A stretch of 35,047 nucleotides of DNA, from contig QHUK01000031.1 in assembly GCA_003222085.1 (NCBI GenBank), forward strand, positions 1 to 35,047, written 5' to 3'. The first letter of the stretch is position 1. The number at the start of each line of letters is the position of its first letter. The position numbers were made by a program, and so were the translations under genes. Below are positions 7,778-14,957 of this stretch, in pieces. A model generated the notes under the pieces. The model was not told the origin of the DNA. It searched no databases and was given only the letters and a program-made list of their open reading frames with translations. The stretch is from Gemmatimonadota bacterium. Lineage in GTDB: Bacteria > Gemmatimonadota > Gemmatimonadetes > Gemmatimonadales > GWC2-71-9.

Positions 7778-7806
7778 ATAATGGGGATCGGTACCAAACT
7801 GCACAA
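7778..7806 (-). promoter_or_regulatory. Sigma70-like promoter for the gene at 7723
   Basis: Reading the minus strand, TTGTGC (7806-7801) is followed after exactly 17 bases by CATTAT (7783-7778), giving 4/6 and 5/6 matches to the -35 and -10 consensus. Transcription would begin near 7771. It lies in the 303-base gap 7724-8026 between divergent genes; the rest of that gap holds nothing I can name. Confidence 0.45.
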
Positions 7807-8026
7807 GATGCACAGCGCGGCCGTCCAGTCCGAAACGGTGTCTCCAACCCGCGACACTCGGGCGAAGCCCGGTCGCAGGCGCGCGACGTAGGTGAGCATC
7901 CACTGGTGTGTCGCCTCACCGACAAACGGAGGCCGCGCTGGCGCCCGGTCCCCCACGAATACGGGGGCAGCCGCCTGGCCCCGATATTGAAACCAGGGCT
8001 CGCGACAGGTTCTGGTTGCAGGAATT

Positions 8027-8689
8027 GTGGAGCCGGTTGCGAGTGAGTTCGTCAAACTGGCGGGAGTCGAGATCCGGCAGTACGGACCGGGCGAGCGCCT
8101 GCTGGGGGGTCCCGAGCGGCTGAAGCGGCTGCACATCTATGTCCGCGACGGCGCGATCGGACTGCGCGTCGTCACGGGCCGGTCCAGTTCGGCCTTGGTC
8201 GAGGTCTTCGGCCCCGGCCGTCTGCTGTCCCCCCAACTGTGGGAGACCACGCCAGGCTCGGAAAGCCGGCACGCCGCGGCGCTCCTCCGGACGACCACGC
8301 TGGAGCTGCCCGCTGACGTGCTCGAGCAGGAGCTGGCCGCGCATCCCCCACTCGCGGTCGCGCTCGCCGCCCTGGACGCCCTCCAGCAGGCGGGGTCACT
8401 CGACCGTCTCGGCATGCTCGCGCTGCGCGATCCCCTCCGCCGGGTGGCGCACACCGTCTTGTTGCTGCTCGACCGTCTGTCCGGTGCCCCCGCCACGGCG
8501 CCCGCTGCCCGCCTCGAAGTCGGTCAAGAGCTCATCGCCGCGTTCGCCAGCCTGAGCCGCCAAACCACCAACCGGCAGCTGCGCAGGCTCGCGCGGGCAG
8601 GCGTCGCGCGATTGGAGCGACGCCTCGTGGATGTCCGGGACCTCGCGGCACTCCGGAGCGTGGCGGCGGGACGCCGACCCCTACGCTAA
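8027..8689 (+). CDS. Crp/Fnr-family transcriptional regulator
   Basis: A 220-residue regulator. A cyclic-nucleotide-binding-like beta-roll covers about residues 8-110 (YGPGERLLGGPERLKRLHIY, VRDGAIGLRV, VEVFGPGRLL), then a long dimerisation helix and a Crp-type winged helix-turn-helix near 165-215 (LEVGQELIAAFASLSRQTTN, then RQLRRLARAGVARLERR). The start is GTG at 8027 with AGGA just upstream. There is no cysteine cluster for an iron-sulfur centre, and the cAMP-binding signature of Crp (RAATV region) is not evident, so the ligand is unknown. A class III cyclase is encoded at 33485, but any link is speculative. Neighbours are the divergent small gene and, downstream, zinc-ribbon copy 4. Confidence 0.88.
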   Translation: MEPVASEFVKLAGVEIRQYGPGERLLGGPERLKRLHIYVRDGAIGLRVVTGRSSSALVEVFGPGRLLSPQLWETTPGSESRHAAALLRTTTLELPADVLEQELAAHPPLAVALAALDALQQAGSLDRLGMLALRDPLRRVAHTVLLLLDRLSGAPATAPAARLEVGQELIAAFASLSRQTTNRQLRRLARAGVARLERRLVDVRDLAALRSVAAGRRPLR

Positions 8690-8699
8690 CCGCCCCAAT

Positions 8700-8715
8700 T
8701 GTCGCCGGGGCGACA
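8700..8715 (+). terminator. Short GC hairpin after the Crp/Fnr gene
   Basis: TGTCGCC and GGCGACA form a compact stem 11 bases after the stop codon, with an effective loop of four bases. There is no T-run, so intrinsic termination is uncertain. The rest of the spacer 8716-8835 has a TTGACG at about 8753 but no convincing -10. Confidence 0.35.
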
Positions 8716-8835
8716 CATCGCTCCGGGGGCGCCGGAGGGCACCTTGACGGGATATGTGACCCACGACACATTAGCCGGGCAAGGCATGCCCTTCACGACG
8801 GTGCGGCGGACGCGCAACAGCGGAGGCGCAACAAC

Positions 8836-9186
8836 ATGGCAGCGCAACCTCTCGACACATTGGCGGCGGAGCGGTGGGCCCGGCTGCGGGACGACGTGCG
8901 GCGCTGCGAGCTGCGCCGCGGCGCATGGTACCCCGTCCTGAGCGTCGCGTCGGACGAAGCCGTTTTGGTGGTGCGCCGCCGCGGGGTGATCATCCCCCTG
9001 GCATATCTCGAAATTACCCAGACCCGGCCGACCCGCTGGACGTTTCTGTCACGCGAGCGCTACGCAGTCTGCCCCAACTGCGCCGACCGCGTCGCGGTCG
9101 GACAACCGCCCGAGCGGATGCGCTGCGGCAAGTGTCGGGGGGTTTTTGAGATGGAGCCCGCTCAGCAAGCCGCCGCTGCGGTCTAG
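8836..9186 (+). CDS. Small zinc-ribbon protein, paralog 4 of 5 (divergent)
   Basis: A 116-residue family member with a good Shine-Dalgarno, GGAGG at 8822-8826. Core: ERWARLRDDV, then ELRRGAWYPV, EAVLVV, IIPLAYLEITQTRPTRWTF, then YAVCPNC, 14 residues, CGKC. It is the most divergent copy: the VPRP-LPxxWG linker between the N-terminal domain and the ribbon is missing, one residue is inserted at VRRCELRR, and the AWDExYL ending is replaced by FEMEPAQQAAAAV. The cysteine spacing is unchanged. The stop codon is shared with the convergent receiver gene through CTAG (9183-9186). Function unknown. Confidence 0.83.
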   Translation: MAAQPLDTLAAERWARLRDDVRRCELRRGAWYPVLSVASDEAVLVVRRRGVIIPLAYLEITQTRPTRWTFLSRERYAVCPNCADRVAVGQPPERMRCGKCRGVFEMEPAQQAAAAV

Positions 9187-9632
9187 CCCGGGGCGGGCGC
9201 CGTTCGCACGATCGCCCACCCCAGCCCGGCAATTCGGCGAATCACCGCCTCGAGGCGCGCGAAGTCCACCGGCTTGGTGAGGAATCCATCGGCGGCGAGC
9301 GCCGCCAGCTGCTCGTGCTCCGCGTCCGATGCCGTGAGGACGACGACCGGAAGGCGCTGCCACCGGGGCTCCTCGCGGATCCGCATGAGGACATCCCGCC
9401 CGTCGAGGTTGGGCAGCTTCAGGTCGAGGAGGACGAGGTCGGGCCGAGGCACGCCGCGGTGCGGCGCCTCACGCCGCAGAAACGCCAGCGCCTCCACCCC
9501 ATCCCCCACAATCCACACGCGGTTTTGCAACTTGGCGCGCTGGAGCGCGCGCCGCGTCAACTCGACGTCGCTGGGGTCGTCTTCGACGAGGAGGATGTTG
9601 ATCGGTGTCGGGCCGCGGACCATGGGGCGCAT
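9183..9632 (-). CDS. Single-domain response regulator (Rcp1-like receiver)
   Basis: A 149-residue stand-alone receiver. Acidic pocket EDD at residues 17-19 (ILLVEDDPSDVELTRRAL), phosphoacceptor Asp70 (VLLDLKLPNLDG), Thr100 (VVVLTASD) and Lys120 (FLTKPVD) are all present. There is no output domain, so it would act by protein contact. The PSDVELTRRAL segment and the length match the phytochrome-associated Rcp1 group. The start at 9632 is the first ATG; ATG at 9623 is also possible. It follows zinc-ribbon copy 5 on the same strand after a gap of 33 bases, so the three minus-strand genes from 10462 down probably form one operon. No cognate kinase is adjacent. Confidence 0.9.
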   Translation of the reverse strand: MRPMVRGPTPINILLVEDDPSDVELTRRALQRAKLQNRVWIVGDGVEALAFLRREAPHRGVPRPDLVLLDLKLPNLDGRDVLMRIREEPRWQRLPVVVLTASDAEHEQLAALAADGFLTKPVDFARLEAVIRRIAGLGWAIVRTAPAPG

Positions 9633-9665
9633 CTTAAGGGTGTGGCCCGGCCGAGCTCAAGGGGC

Positions 9666-10040
9666 TCACCTCGTCCTGAGGTAGCGCTCGTCCCAGGCGA
9701 CCGCGAAGGATTGCTCGCACCGCGTGCATCGCTTATCGCCCGCCGGCCGGCCCACCGGCGCGCGTGCCGCGCAGTTGGGACACACGACGTAGAAGTACCC
9801 CCAGCTCTCGGGCAGCTTGTCCGCCTCTGCGGGGCGCGGCACGACGGTCCACCGGTTGGGACGCGTTTCGGTGATCTCGAGGGAGTCCCTGGGAACCCGC
9901 ACCGCCGCGTTGTCCACCTCGAGCACCGCCTCGTCCGGCCCGACGCTCCGCACGGCGTACCACGCGCCGCGACGCAGCACGCACTGGATGTCCCGGCGCA
10001 GGCGCGCCCAGCGTTGGACGGCGGCGGCGGGGGTAGACAC
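9666..10040 (-). CDS. Small zinc-ribbon protein, paralog 5 of 5
   Basis: A 124-residue member with GTG start at 10040, five bases after the stop of the upstream gene. Core: QRWARLRRDIQCVLRRGAWY, EAVLEV, VRVPRDSLEITETRPNRWTV, VPRP, LPESWGYFYVV, then CPNC, 14 residues, CTRC, and FAVAWDERYLRTR. It is the only copy on the minus strand and the only one inside an evident operon, between a tail-anchored protein and a receiver protein. It shares the LEIT(E/Q)TRP segment with copy 4, its nearest neighbour, suggesting local duplication with inversion. The operon context hints at a role in signalling, but this is inference. Confidence 0.86.
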   Translation of the reverse strand: MSTPAAAVQRWARLRRDIQCVLRRGAWYAVRSVGPDEAVLEVDNAAVRVPRDSLEITETRPNRWTVVPRPAEADKLPESWGYFYVVCPNCAARAPVGRPAGDKRCTRCEQSFAVAWDERYLRTR

Positions 10041-10045
10041 TCAAC

Positions 10046-10462
10046 TCACGCGTGACGGAGCAGCCACCACGCCCCCAGGGCGCCTACGGCGATCCAAAAC
10101 GGAATGCGCCACATCCCGCTGCCCCGCGGTTCGTCCTCGGGGGGCGGGGGCGGTCGGATGGCTCGAGTCGCGGAGACTACGGGCGCCTTCGTCCGCGCCA
10201 TCGCCTGCTCGTAGGTTCGCCGCACGTCGGGCGGCATCGCGTCGACGCTGTCGTACGTCTTCCCGTTGACGACGATCTCGCGGAAGGTGGCCTTGATGTG
10301 CGCCCCTGTCACTCCCATGTCGCGCTGCAGCACCGACAGGATCTCCTCGCCGCCGGATTTCCTGAGGGTCTCGAGCGCCACCTCGTACTCCTTGCGCACG
10401 TCGGGTGGCATCGCGTCGACGCTGTCGTACTCTTTGCCGTTGAAGACGATCTTCAGGCTCAC
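10046..10462 (-). CDS. Tail-anchored protein with duplicated NGKxYDSVDAMPPDVR motif
   Basis: About 138 residues with GTG start at 10462, chosen because SLKIVFNGKEYDSVDAMPPD begins right there. An in-frame ATG at 10531 would add low-complexity sequence and reach to 15 bases from the divergent M20 gene. Two near-identical units, NGKEYDSVDAMPPDVRKEYE and NGKTYDSVDAMPPDVRRTYE, lie 58 residues apart. They are followed by a proline-rich stretch (RPPPPPEDEPRG) and a single C-terminal membrane helix (MWRIPFWIAVGALGAWWLL) ending RHA. This topology puts the motifs in the cytosol. The family is not known to me. First gene of a likely three-gene operon with zinc-ribbon copy 5 and the receiver. Confidence 0.75.
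   Translation of the reverse strand: MSLKIVFNGKEYDSVDAMPPDVRKEYEVALETLRKSGGEEILSVLQRDMGVTGAHIKATFREIVVNGKTYDSVDAMPPDVRRTYEQAMARTKAPVVSATRAIRPPPPPEDEPRGSGMWRIPFWIAVGALGAWWLLRHA
10221..10278 (-). repeat. Internal direct repeat, unit 2 (same gene)
   Basis: This 58-base segment matches 10395-10452 at 52 of 58 positions, including synonymous sites, at an offset of 174 bases (58 codons). It encodes the second NGKxYDSVDAMPPDVR motif. Near-identity at silent positions points to a recent duplication or to gene conversion. Confidence 0.85.
10395..10452 (-). repeat. Internal direct repeat, unit 1 (same gene)
   Basis: Partner of the segment at 10221-10278, encoding the first NGKxYDSVDAMPPDVR motif. The protein between the two units (ALETLRKSGGEEILSVLQRD and on) is not repeated in the visible sequence. 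Confidence 0.85.
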
Positions 10463-10545
10463 GGCCCAAGGTATGGCGCGGCGGACGGGCGGAGCAAGGG
10501 GGTGGGGGTTACCTTTTCCCACCATCCTCAATCCGAGGCCACCCG

Positions 10546-11994
10546 ATGCGCGTCCCGCTTCACCTCGCGGCCCTCACGCTGCTCGCCGCCATCCCCACCT
10601 CCGCCCCCACCCAAGAGACGCCGACCGAAAAAACCGCCGCCGCGGACGTCATCCGCCGCATCAACGAGCTCGAGCGCTCGCTCGCTCTGCCCCAGCTCGT
10701 CGCGCGGCTCACGGGGGCGCGCGACGCCCACCGCGACGCGGTGGTCGCCCGCGCCAAAGAGCTGATGGACAAGGAGCTGCTGGCGATGGCCGACGACATC
10801 ACGCGGCACCCGGAGACGGGCTGGAAGGAGGAGCGCTCGGTGAAGATCCTCACCGACTATCTCACCGCGCACGGCTTCGACGTGGAGCCCGGCGTGGCGG
10901 GCCTGAAGACGGCCTTCGTGGCGCGCTACCGCCGGGGCGCTCCCGGCCCGAACCTCGGCGTCATCGTCGAATACGACGCGCTGCGCGGCACCAGCCGCGA
11001 CTTCCACGGCGACCAGCACAGCGCCCAGGGACCCGTGGGGCTCGCCGCGGCCGTCGCCGTGGCGGAGTTCCTCACGAGCTCCAAGACGCCCGGCACGGTG
11101 ACCGTGTACGGCACCCCGGCCGAGGAGCTCGCGTCGCCCGCCGCGAAGACCGTCATGTACAACGCCGGCGTGTTCAAGGGCGCGGACGTCCTGATCCGGT
11201 CCCATTCGTCCACGGCGACGCAGGTGCCCGGCCCCGGTTTCGGGAGCTGCTGCATGAACATCAACGTCATCCACTACACCTTCTCCGGCGCGCCGGCGCA
11301 TCAGCTGCAGGCCTGGGACGGACGGGATGCCCTGATGGGCGTGATCGAGCTGTTCAATCACATCGACGGCCTGCGCAAGACGCTCCGCCCCGAGGCCAAG
11401 GTCCAGGGGATCATCACCGAGGGTGGCAAGGCGCCGAACGTCGTGCCCGATCGCGCGGTCGCGGAGTTCTGGATCCGGTATCCCGATCCCGTCTACCTCG
11501 CCCAGGTCACGGAGCGCGTGAACGACGCGGCCCGGGGCGCCGGCTTGGCAACGGGGACCAAGGTGCGCATCGACGTGGACTCGTCGTCGCGCAACGGCAT
11601 CTCGGTCGCGACCCTGAACGACGTGGCCTTCGCCTACCTGAGGATGCTCGGCGCCACCAAGGTGGAGGAGGCGCCCGGGCGCCCGCTGCCCTACGAGGAG
11701 ACCGGGACCGTCGCGACCCAGATTCCGGGCGTGGGGGTCACCGTCCACAGCTCGAACGGCGGCTACCACACATTCGAAATGGAGGCGGACGCGCTCGGCG
11801 AGGTCGGCCACCACGGTTTTCTGTTGGACGCGCAGGCGATGGCGGCGGTCCTGTACCACTTCGCGACCGACGCGCCGTATCGGGCCGCCGTCAAGCGCGA
11901 ATTCGACGCGCTGAAAGGGCTCTACAGCGACTATCTCGCGGCCCTCCGGAACGCGTATCCGCTGCCGAGCGTCCCCGAGCCGGCGGGAAACTGA
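10546..11994 (+). CDS. Secreted M20-family amidohydrolase (AbgB-like)
   Basis: A 482-residue exported hydrolase of the M20D type, which cleaves amide bonds of N-acylated amino acids or folate-type aminobenzoyl-glutamate. It has a signal peptide (MRVPLHLAALTLLAAIPTSA). Visible motifs: ADDITRHPETGWKEERSV, LGVIVEYDALRGTS (residues 137-150), the metal region FHGDQHSAQGP (153-163), TPAEE with the catalytic Glu (190-194), and SNGGYHTFEME near the C-terminus. In most relatives the metal motif is GHxCGH; here the H-x3-H spacing is kept but Cys is replaced by Asp156. That may alter metal choice or activity. Three bases separate it from the S9 peptidase, so the two form an operon, consistent with peptide or amide scavenging in the periplasm. 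The substrate cannot be assigned. Confidence 0.85.
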   Translation: MRVPLHLAALTLLAAIPTSAPTQETPTEKTAAADVIRRINELERSLALPQLVARLTGARDAHRDAVVARAKELMDKELLAMADDITRHPETGWKEERSVKILTDYLTAHGFDVEPGVAGLKTAFVARYRRGAPGPNLGVIVEYDALRGTSRDFHGDQHSAQGPVGLAAAVAVAEFLTSSKTPGTVTVYGTPAEELASPAAKTVMYNAGVFKGADVLIRSHSSTATQVPGPGFGSCCMNINVIHYTFSGAPAHQLQAWDGRDALMGVIELFNHIDGLRKTLRPEAKVQGIITEGGKAPNVVPDRAVAEFWIRYPDPVYLAQVTERVNDAARGAGLATGTKVRIDVDSSSRNGISVATLNDVAFAYLRMLGATKVEEAPGRPLPYEETGTVATQIPGVGVTVHSSNGGYHTFEMEADALGEVGHHGFLLDAQAMAAVLYHFATDAPYRAAVKREFDALKGLYSDYLAALRNAYPLPSVPEPAGN

Positions 11995-11997
11995 GCC

Positions 11998-14088
11998 ATG
12001 CGCCCCGTTCTCCTCACGGCCCTCGCCGTCAGCGGCGCGGCGACGCTCGCCGCGCAGCAACGTGCCATCTCGGACAGCGATCTGTTCGCGTTCCGCTGGG
12101 TGGCGAGCCCTCAGATCTCGCCCGACGGCCGCCAGGCGGCCTATGTGCTCGTGACGGTGAATGCGAAGCACGACGGCTACGAGACGAGCGTCTGGCTGGT
12201 CGCCACCGACGGCGCGTCACCACCGCGACGGCTCACGGCGGGCCCCAAGGACGGCGGGCCGCGCTGGTCGCCCGACGGCACGACGCTCGCGTTCCTGCGC
12301 TCCAAGGACGGCCGGCAGCAGCTCCATCTGCTGCCGTTGGCGGGCGGCGAGGCACGACAGCTGACCGACCTTGCCAAGGGCGCGTCGCCCGCGGCGTGGT
12401 CGCCCGACGGCAAGACGATTGCCTTCACGAGCACCACGACCCCCGAAGACCTTGCCAAGAAGGGCAAGAGCGAGGAGCCGAAGAGCGACGTCCGGATCAT
12501 CACGCAGGCCGAGTTTCGGGGTGACGACGAGGGGTATTTCGACCCCGCCGAGCATACGCACATCTGGACGGTCCCGGCGGGCATGCCGGGGGACGAGCCG
12601 GCAACGGCGCGCCAGGTGACGTCCGGCCCGTTCGACGAGAACGCGCCGCAGTGGAGCCGCGACGGCGCGCGCATCTATTTCGTCTCGGACCGCGTGGCCG
12701 AGTCGTACTATTACCCTCCCGACAACAACCTCTATTCGGTCCCGGCGGCGGGCGGCACGCTCGACACGGTGGTGGACATCAGCGGCCCGGTATTCGGGCC
12801 GGCGCCGTCGCCCGACGGCAAGGCGGTCGCGTTCCGCGGCTGGGTCAACCCGCGAGCGACCCGCTCCTACAATCAATCCGACCTGTTCGTGTGGCGGGAC
12901 GGTCGCGCCAAGAACCTCACGGTCGACTACGACTTCGACATGGGCGGCGGCGTGCTGGGCGACCAGGCGCCGCCACGTGGTGGCGAGGGCTCGAGCCCCA
13001 ATATCTGGACGGCCGACGGCAAGGCGGTCATCGTCGCCACCACGGAGCACGGGCGCTCGAACCTCGTGCGGTTCGACGCACAGACGGGCGCGCGGGAGGC
13101 GGTCACCACGGGCGACCACGCCGTGCTCGCGTACACGGCGACCCCCGACGCGCGCAGTTTCGCTCTCACCATCGGCGACCCGACCCATCTCCCCGACCTG
13201 TACGTCCTCGACGCAGTGGCCAAGCGGCTGCGGCAGCTCACCCATGTCAACGACTCGCTGTTCGCGAAGCTCCAACTCGTCACGCCGGAGGACGTCTGGT
13301 ACCCGAGCTTCGACGGCACGAAAATCGAGACGTGGATCATGAAGCCGGCCGGTTTCACGCCCGGCAAGAAGTACCCCCTGATCCTCAACATCCACGGCGG
13401 GCCGCACACCGCCTACGGCTACATCTTCTTCCACGAGATGCAATGGATGGCCGCCAAGGGCTATGTCGTGGTCTATCCCAACCCGCGGGGCAGCACCACC
13501 TACGGGCAGGAGTTCGGCAACGTCATCCAGTACAAGTATCCCGGCGACGATTACAAGGATCTGATGGTCGCGGTGGACTCCGTGATCCGCCGCGGGTACG
13601 TGGATCCGACCAAGCTGGGCGTGACGGGCGGCTCGGGCGGCGGGCTGCTCACCGACTGGGCGGTGAGCCACACGCACCGTTTTGCGGCCGCGGTGTCGCA
13701 ACGCGACGTGGCCGATTGGCTGGGGTTCTGGTACACGGCGGACTTCACGCTCTTCCGGCCATCGTGGTTCCGCTCTACCCCGTTCCGCGATCCCCAGGAG
13801 TTCCTCGCCCGCTCACCCGTGCGTTACGCGGACTCGGTCACGACGCCCCTGATGTTCATCTTGGGCGAGGAGGATCTCCGGGCGCCGCCCAACCAGGGCG
13901 GCGAAGCGATGTTCCGCGCGCTCAAGTACCTGCACAAGACGACCGTGCAGGTCCGCTTCCCCGGCGAGTCGCACGAGCTGTCGCGCTCCGGCAAGCCGGT
14001 GCACCGGGTGGAGCGGCTGCAGCACATCCTGAACTGGTTCGACAAGTATCTGCTGGGGAAACCGATCACGCTGTACGACGTGCGCTGA
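11998..14088 (+). CDS. Secreted S9 prolyl-oligopeptidase-family serine peptidase
   Basis: A 696-residue peptidase: signal peptide (MRPVLLTALAVSGAATLAAQ), a WD40-like beta-propeller with repeated SPDG motifs (ISPDGRQAAYVL, WSPDGTTLAFLR, WSPDGKTIAFTS, SPDGKAVAF) over about residues 35-400, then an alpha/beta hydrolase domain. The triad is readable as Ser546 in GGSGGG, Asp626 in GEEDLRAPP and His659 in GESHELSRSG. The usual GGSYGG has Gly in place of Tyr. The HGGPHTAYGY oxyanion motif is present. Family members cleave short peptides, often at acylated or dipeptidyl N-termini. Starts three bases after the M20 gene. Normal length for acylaminoacyl-peptidase-like proteins. Confidence 0.92.
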   Translation: MRPVLLTALAVSGAATLAAQQRAISDSDLFAFRWVASPQISPDGRQAAYVLVTVNAKHDGYETSVWLVATDGASPPRRLTAGPKDGGPRWSPDGTTLAFLRSKDGRQQLHLLPLAGGEARQLTDLAKGASPAAWSPDGKTIAFTSTTTPEDLAKKGKSEEPKSDVRIITQAEFRGDDEGYFDPAEHTHIWTVPAGMPGDEPATARQVTSGPFDENAPQWSRDGARIYFVSDRVAESYYYPPDNNLYSVPAAGGTLDTVVDISGPVFGPAPSPDGKAVAFRGWVNPRATRSYNQSDLFVWRDGRAKNLTVDYDFDMGGGVLGDQAPPRGGEGSSPNIWTADGKAVIVATTEHGRSNLVRFDAQTGAREAVTTGDHAVLAYTATPDARSFALTIGDPTHLPDLYVLDAVAKRLRQLTHVNDSLFAKLQLVTPEDVWYPSFDGTKIETWIMKPAGFTPGKKYPLILNIHGGPHTAYGYIFFHEMQWMAAKGYVVVYPNPRGSTTYGQEFGNVIQYKYPGDDYKDLMVAVDSVIRRGYVDPTKLGVTGGSGGGLLTDWAVSHTHRFAAAVSQRDVADWLGFWYTADFTLFRPSWFRSTPFRDPQEFLARSPVRYADSVTTPLMFILGEEDLRAPPNQGGEAMFRALKYLHKTTVQVRFPGESHELSRSGKPVHRVERLQHILNWFDKYLLGKPITLYDVR

Positions 14089-14117
14089 CCGCGTCGCGGC
14101 ACGGTCGATCACGGTCA

Positions 14118-14147
14118 GTCGGCGCCCCGGCACAGCGGGGCGCCGAC
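14118..14147. terminator. Strong bidirectional GC hairpin
   Basis: GTCGGCGCCCCG (14118-14129) and CGGGGCGCCGAC (14136-14147) form a perfect 12-bp stem with a six-base loop. It lies between the convergent ends of the S9 peptidase (14088) and the secreted protein gene (14161). It has no T-run, but the position suits transcription termination for both strands. Confidence 0.65.
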
Positions 14148-14160
14148 AGACTGTTCCGTG

Positions 14161-14811
14161 TCACGAGGGGTAGAACCGCACCTGCAGCAGCTTGAGGCCG
14201 TTGTTGTCGTACTGCCAGAGGAAGTCCTGCAAGCAGGTAGCAAACAGGCTCACGGTCGGGGTCCCGCACGCCAGCTCGGCCGGGCTCCCCGCTACGAGCG
14301 TAATGGTCGTGAGCGCGCTGGTCACGTCGCGGAATCTGCTCTTGCCCGTGCCGCGCACGAAGACCTCGTTCTCGGTCGAGCACAGGATGGTCGGCACGCC
14401 TGTGACCGGATCGACGAACGTCGCGCAGGTCGCGATCTTGGATTGTCCACCCGGCGTGCCGAGCGCGCGAGCCCAGACGGTGTAGGTGCCTGGAAGGGGG
14501 AGGGAGAACGAGGCCTCGCCGTCGGTTCCGTTCTTGTCGAGCACGTCGAACACGCCCTCGGCCGCCTGACTGAGCAGAATCTTCGTCGTCACGGCGTCGC
14601 CGGTGCGGCTCCCGAGGTCGACGAAGATGACGTTGCCGCTCCCATTCCCGTTCATGTTCGGATTCTTGTCGTGCGAGACCCCGATGATGTTGAGATTGAA
14701 ATGCGAGCCGCTGGGCGCGCCATTGCCCGTCGCGGCCTTTTGCGCGGCGGCCGCGGTGGTCGCGGTCAGCGCGGCCGCCACAGCGGCGGCCAGGTGGAAT
14801 GCGAAACGCAT
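14161..14811 (-). CDS. Exported hypothetical protein (Gly/Asn-rich, no known function)
   Basis: A protein of 216 residues with a clear signal peptide (MRFAFHLAAAVAAALTATTA, cleaved near AAAAQ). The start at 14811 is fixed by AGGAGGG at 14815-14821; an ATG at 14940 would put 43 unrelated residues before the signal peptide. The mature part has HFNLNIIGVSHDKNPNMNG, GNVIFVDLGSRTG and a stretch that reads like an immunoglobulin-like or carboxypeptidase-regulatory beta-sandwich (FSLPLPGTYTVWARALGTPG). Four cysteines (CATF, LCST, ACGT, CLQD) could form two disulfides. I do not know the function. Similar exported proteins beginning with HFNLNIIG occur in other environmental bacteria, from memory. Confidence 0.82.
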   Translation of the reverse strand: MRFAFHLAAAVAAALTATTAAAAQKAATGNGAPSGSHFNLNIIGVSHDKNPNMNGNGSGNVIFVDLGSRTGDAVTTKILLSQAAEGVFDVLDKNGTDGEASFSLPLPGTYTVWARALGTPGGQSKIATCATFVDPVTGVPTILCSTENEVFVRGTGKSRFRDVTSALTTITLVAGSPAELACGTPTVSLFATCLQDFLWQYDNNGLKLLQVRFYPS

Positions 14812-14881
14812 GAGCCCTCCTTCGAATCGGTATACCTGCGGTAAACGGCCGTAGATGGGCGCAGGAAATTGCATGAAACAC

Positions 14882-14957
14882 CAAGCCCCGTCGGCCACCT
14901 CGCGGGCGCAACGGGGCTTGCTCGAGCCGTGGTGTCTCACGGCTCGCGATCACTATA
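14882..14957 (-). promoter_or_regulatory. Structured 5' spacer upstream of the exported protein
   Basis: Two adjacent stems lie upstream of the gene at 14811: CGAGCCGT/ACGGCTCG (14923-14930 with 14939-14946) and CAAGCCCCGT/ACGGGGCTTG (14882-14891 with 14911-14920). A TATAGT in the minus direction at 14957-14952 could be a -10 box, although no -35 is seen. If so, the leader would be about 135 bases and include both stems. No known riboswitch is recognised. The 404-base spacer 14812-15215 contains no gene; apart from these it has one short stem at 15101-15120. Confidence 0.35.

Noticed and set aside
8753..8781. TTGACG followed by CACATT as a promoter for zinc-ribbon copy 4
   Set aside because: The spacing of 17 is right but the -10 match is only three of six, too weak to list.
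10528..12171. Long minus-strand open frame of 547 codons
   Set aside because: It lies opposite the M20 and S9 hydrolase genes, both with clear signal peptides and motifs. The minus product is Arg/His-rich shadow sequence caused by high GC.
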